NCBI GenBank assembly: GCA_017553245.1
Contig: JAFZMT010000036.1
Span: forward strand, 1 to 15,306
Direction: 5' to 3'
Source of the DNA: Methanomicrobium sp.
Lineage (GTDB): Archaea; Halobacteriota; Methanomicrobia; Methanomicrobiales; Methanomicrobiaceae
Length of the DNA stretch: 15,306 nt
The notes beneath the pieces were generated by a model that saw only the letters and a list, made by a program, of their open reading frames with translations, was not told the DNA's origin and did not search any database. This document shows, piece by piece, positions 13,055 through 15,306 of this stretch. Each line of letters opens with the position of its first letter. The stretch's first letter is position 1. A program made the translations under genes and the position numbers.

Positions 13055-15055
13055 TTAAGATCCCTTCATTGCCTCTTTGAAGGAATCGATTGTGCATGCG
13101 ACGCATTCCTCCTGCATCCACCCGGGAAGACCGCGTTTTACGGATTCGTCAAGATACCTGCTCTCTATAAGGAGGAGAACGCCTTTGTCCTCCGGCGTCC
13201 TGATTACCCTTCCCAGAGCCTGCGTTGCCTTGTTTACCGCCGGCAGCGTGTATGCGAGGAACTCGCCGTCTTTGCCGAACTTCATCCTGAAATAGTCATT
13301 GACCATCTTTCTGACGTCATTGAAGGGGGCGAGCGGAAGACCGACGACGATGGCGCCGTTGAGCAGGTCTCCTCTGTAATCCAGCCCTTCACTCCATTTG
13401 CCGCCGCAGACACCGAAGATAATGCCGCTTCTGCCGACGGACGGGAGCGACATGAAAGTTCTGAGGTCGTTAGTCGACGCCGCCGAATCCTGCGACTCTA
13501 TGAATATCTCCTTGCCCTTCAAAGTCCGCGGCAGGCGCTCGGTATAGGTCTTTAACATATCGTATGAGGGGAAATAGACCGCAAGATTGCCTTTCTGCAT
13601 CGCAAACGTATTGATGTATTCGATTATCCGGTTGCTGTTATCGACATCGCGCCTCATGCTGAAGGCGGATGTGGCATCGCGGGCACAGAACAGTTTTCTG
13701 TTCTCTTTGGGGAAGGCGTTGGGAAGCGATATCGTCGCCGCGTCCATGTCGCCGAAATAGAGCTTTTTGTAGGCGTCGACCGGCGACAGGGTGCCGCTTA
13801 TCAGCACCGCAGAATGATGTGATTTTGCCAGATCGATGAGCGTCTTTGAGGGATCGATATTTCTGACTTCGAGCGAGATTTCTTCGCCGCTCTTCTTGTA
13901 TATTGTGAGATAGGACTCATCCCCGGAAGATCTCAGGATGCGAACGAAGAACTCGGTGAGATTCTCCACGGGGCTTTCCCTAAAATCGCCCTTTTCGAGC
14001 TTGGCTTCGTGAATCGCCTCATTGATTCTCAGAAGGTCGTCCACAATCTCCTCGGTCTTCTGATACAGCGTTCCGCTCAGGATATACCGCATGAAAATTG
14101 CCGGATCAAACCAGTCCTCAAGTTTCATCGAGCGCTTGAGGCTGACCATGAAGTTCTGCACCTGCGGAATCAGATTCTGAATCGCCTCGGTTCCGCTGAC
14201 GCTGCCTCTCAGGTGACCGAGTTCGGTCTGCGCAAGCTCAAGCGACTGCTCATTTAAGGTGACAGTCTGGATGCTCTGGACGGTATCGCCGCAGTTGTGC
14301 GCCTCGTCGATAAGAAGAATGACATTCTCCGGCTCAATGCCGATGGACTGATACATCTGCTCGCGGATATCCTCATTGAAGAGATGATGGAAGTTCATGA
14401 GGATAACGTCGGCATCGCGGGACGCCTGAAGCATCACTTCATACGGGCAGATATCGCCGCAGAGCTCATGAATGCGGTCCGGGGGCACTATGCGCCGCGT
14501 TGTCTGTTCCGCCTTGGTCTTGAGGAGGTTTGAAGGCATCATCTTCAGACCGTCGCCGGTCTCCATGTAAATCTTCGATCTTATGAAATACTGGCAGAGA
14601 AGCGGGTGTTCATAGTCCTGCAGCTGCACCTGCCGTTTTATGACGGCATCGTTTGCGGGGATGAGAGAGCCTTTCTGGGCGCGTTCGCGCATGAGTGAGG
14701 TCGAGAAGTTCTTGAGTCCTTCGCACATGCGATAGATGTCGCCTTCGCCGCCCATCATGCACATCTTTCTCTTGCCGACGAGATACGAGACCTTGAGCCG
14801 CGGCTGCTTCTTCTTGATAAGTTCAAGTTCGCGGATGAAGATATTCAGCTGGGCAACGGTTCTGACCGCGACTATTATCTTCTTTCCCTTAGCCTGAGCG
14901 AGAAGCGCGGATAAGACACTCGATTTTCCGCTGCCGGTGGGGGCATCGATAAGACAGGTCTGCCTCTTATTCACGCATTCCGCCGCGAAATCAAGCATCT
15001 CTTTCTGGTGCGGTCTGTATGAGTCATACGCAAACCAGTCTTCATATGAATTCAT
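13055..15055 (-). CDS. XPD/Rad3-like DEAD_2 DNA helicase with iron-sulfur cysteines
   Basis: ATP-dependent 5'-3' DNA helicase of superfamily 2, acting in repair. In the 666-residue product are a Q-motif-like YRPHQKEM (13-20), Walker A APTGSGKS (38-45), motif Ia AVRTVAQL (63-70), four cysteines placed as in XPD (C99 in GKRKMC, C111, C154 in LLCQYF, C203 in CPYE) likely to bind a [4Fe-4S] cluster, DEAH box IDEAHN (249-254), motif III-like LISGTLSP, and motif VI QALGRVIRT. C199 is a further Cys close to C203. Archaeal XPD and DinG-like proteins share these motifs; the cysteine order matches XPD better. The TATA-like box some 34 bases before the ATG suggests it starts a transcription unit with ogt behind it. 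Stop TAA. Confidence 0.92.
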   Translation of the reverse strand: MNSYEDWFAYDSYRPHQKEMLDFAAECVNKRQTCLIDAPTGSGKSSVLSALLAQAKGKKIIVAVRTVAQLNIFIRELELIKKKQPRLKVSYLVGKRKMCMMGGEGDIYRMCEGLKNFSTSLMRERAQKGSLIPANDAVIKRQVQLQDYEHPLLCQYFIRSKIYMETGDGLKMMPSNLLKTKAEQTTRRIVPPDRIHELCGDICPYEVMLQASRDADVILMNFHHLFNEDIREQMYQSIGIEPENVILLIDEAHNCGDTVQSIQTVTLNEQSLELAQTELGHLRGSVSGTEAIQNLIPQVQNFMVSLKRSMKLEDWFDPAIFMRYILSGTLYQKTEEIVDDLLRINEAIHEAKLEKGDFRESPVENLTEFFVRILRSSGDESYLTIYKKSGEEISLEVRNIDPSKTLIDLAKSHHSAVLISGTLSPVDAYKKLYFGDMDAATISLPNAFPKENRKLFCARDATSAFSMRRDVDNSNRIIEYINTFAMQKGNLAVYFPSYDMLKTYTERLPRTLKGKEIFIESQDSAASTNDLRTFMSLPSVGRSGIIFGVCGGKWSEGLDYRGDLLNGAIVVGLPLAPFNDVRKMVNDYFRMKFGKDGEFLAYTLPAVNKATQALGRVIRTPEDKGVLLLIESRYLDESVKRGLPGWMQEECVACTIDSFKEAMKGS

Positions 15056-15082
15056 TGTCAGTAATTATGTTGCCTATACATC

Positions 15083-15097
15083 ATGTAATAATACTAT
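15083..15097 (-). promoter_or_regulatory. TATA-box promoter of the helicase-ogt unit
   Basis: The minus strand reads ATAGTATTATTACAT, centred about 34 bases before the helicase ATG, implying a leader of about 10 bases. The GTATTAT core is shared with the mdh and panE promoters. Confidence 0.5.
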
Positions 15098-15218
15098 CCG
15101 TGCGGTGCAAAAGTGAAAATGAGCGGGGCGGGGTGAGTGACTATGAGCGGCTGTGAAGCACACCGTACATCACACAGATTGATATTGCAAAAGAATCAAA
15201 ACGGATAACAGATTAATC

Positions 15219-15231
15219 ATAACATAATTTC
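15219..15231 (+). promoter_or_regulatory. Possible TATA region of the PspC-like gene
   Basis: The plus strand reads ataacataatttc about 31 bases before the ATG at 15257. It is the best-placed AT-rich element, but this whole stretch is AT-rich, so the call is tentative. The rest of the divergent gap (15098-15218) shows a G-rich stretch near 15120-15150 and nothing I recognise. Confidence 0.3.
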
Positions 15232-15256
15232 ATGACAGGATTTCGGATCTGATAAT

Positions 15257-15306
15257 ATGAATAAAATTTACCGCACGAAAAATGACAGGATACTTGCGGG
15301 TGTCTG
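15257..15306 (+). CDS. Start of a PspC-domain protein, cut by window edge
   Basis: The ATG at 15257 opens a frame encoding MNKIYRTKNDRILAGV, and the next codon begins TG. This matches the N-terminal pattern of PspC-domain proteins (K-x-Y/L-x-R-S-x-x-D-R-x-x-A-G-V-C-G-G), in which a short start is followed by a membrane helix. PspC proteins are small membrane proteins linked to envelope stress. Only 16 full codons are visible, so the family call rests on this motif and its position after a plausible promoter. It diverges from the helicase gene. Confidence 0.7.
   Translation, partial: MNKIYRTKNDRILAGV

Noticed and set aside
15098..15218. tRNA or structured RNA in the helicase/PspC gap
   Set aside because: No cloverleaf, T-loop or strong stem could be found by eye; the G-rich stretch near 15120-15150 does not pair with a partner nearby.

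Overview
This window reads as chromosomal DNA of a methanogenic archaeon, most likely in the Methanomicrobiales (I infer something near Methanocorpusculum, but no marker gene fixes this). The archaeal signs are a B-family DNA polymerase, an archaeal-type GatCAB, an archaeal topoisomerase IA, a helicase of the XPD/DEAD_2 type with iron-sulfur cysteines, and AT-rich TATA-like boxes about 30 bases upstream of start codons with very short leaders. Almost every base lies in recognisable genes. I see no mobile element, CRISPR array, tRNA or rRNA.

Layout. From 8123 down to 1 on the minus strand runs a tightly packed series: malate dehydrogenase (mdh), DNA polymerase B (polB, ATGA overlap with mdh), an asparagine-synthase-like protein, gatC, gatA, gatB, and the first 127 codons of topA. 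Gaps are 0 to 15 bases except for 84 bases between polB and the asparagine-synthase-like gene, so this is probably one operon of more than 8 kb, joining replication and topology genes with tRNA amidation. Divergently, at 8293-10036 on the plus strand, lie overlapping pyrD and pyrK (dihydroorotate dehydrogenase 1B), followed by a hairpin and T-rich terminator zone. Converging on it from the right are minus-strand units: panE-mobA-rlmH (12320 to 10175) with its own promoter, and the XPD-like helicase followed by ogt (15055 to 12498). At the far right a plus-strand gene begins whose first 16 residues look like a PspC-domain protein.

The most notable observation is in gatB. Its frame is intact from 1967 to 399, but codon 304 is an in-frame amber TAG (1058-1056), exactly where the GatB family usually has a conserved lysine just before the DYRYFPEP motif. 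Sequence on both sides of the TAG is well conserved GatB. None of the 13 complete genes in the window ends in TAG (9 TGA, 4 TAA). This fits pyrrolysine (a lysine analogue) or suppressor decoding of UAG in an essential enzyme that itself completes aminoacyl-tRNAs. A single-base sequencing error or a recent nonsense mutation (AAG to TAG) would look the same and must be excluded first.

Other points of interest are a Cys/Gly-rich N-terminal extension on GatB, fixed by a perfect Shine-Dalgarno; a 17-base tandem repeat in the divergent mdh/pyrD promoter region; a 9-base tandem repeat that stays open in frame between polB and the asparagine-synthase-like gene; and an asparagine-synthase-like gene lacking the glutaminase cysteine, placed directly upstream of gatCAB.
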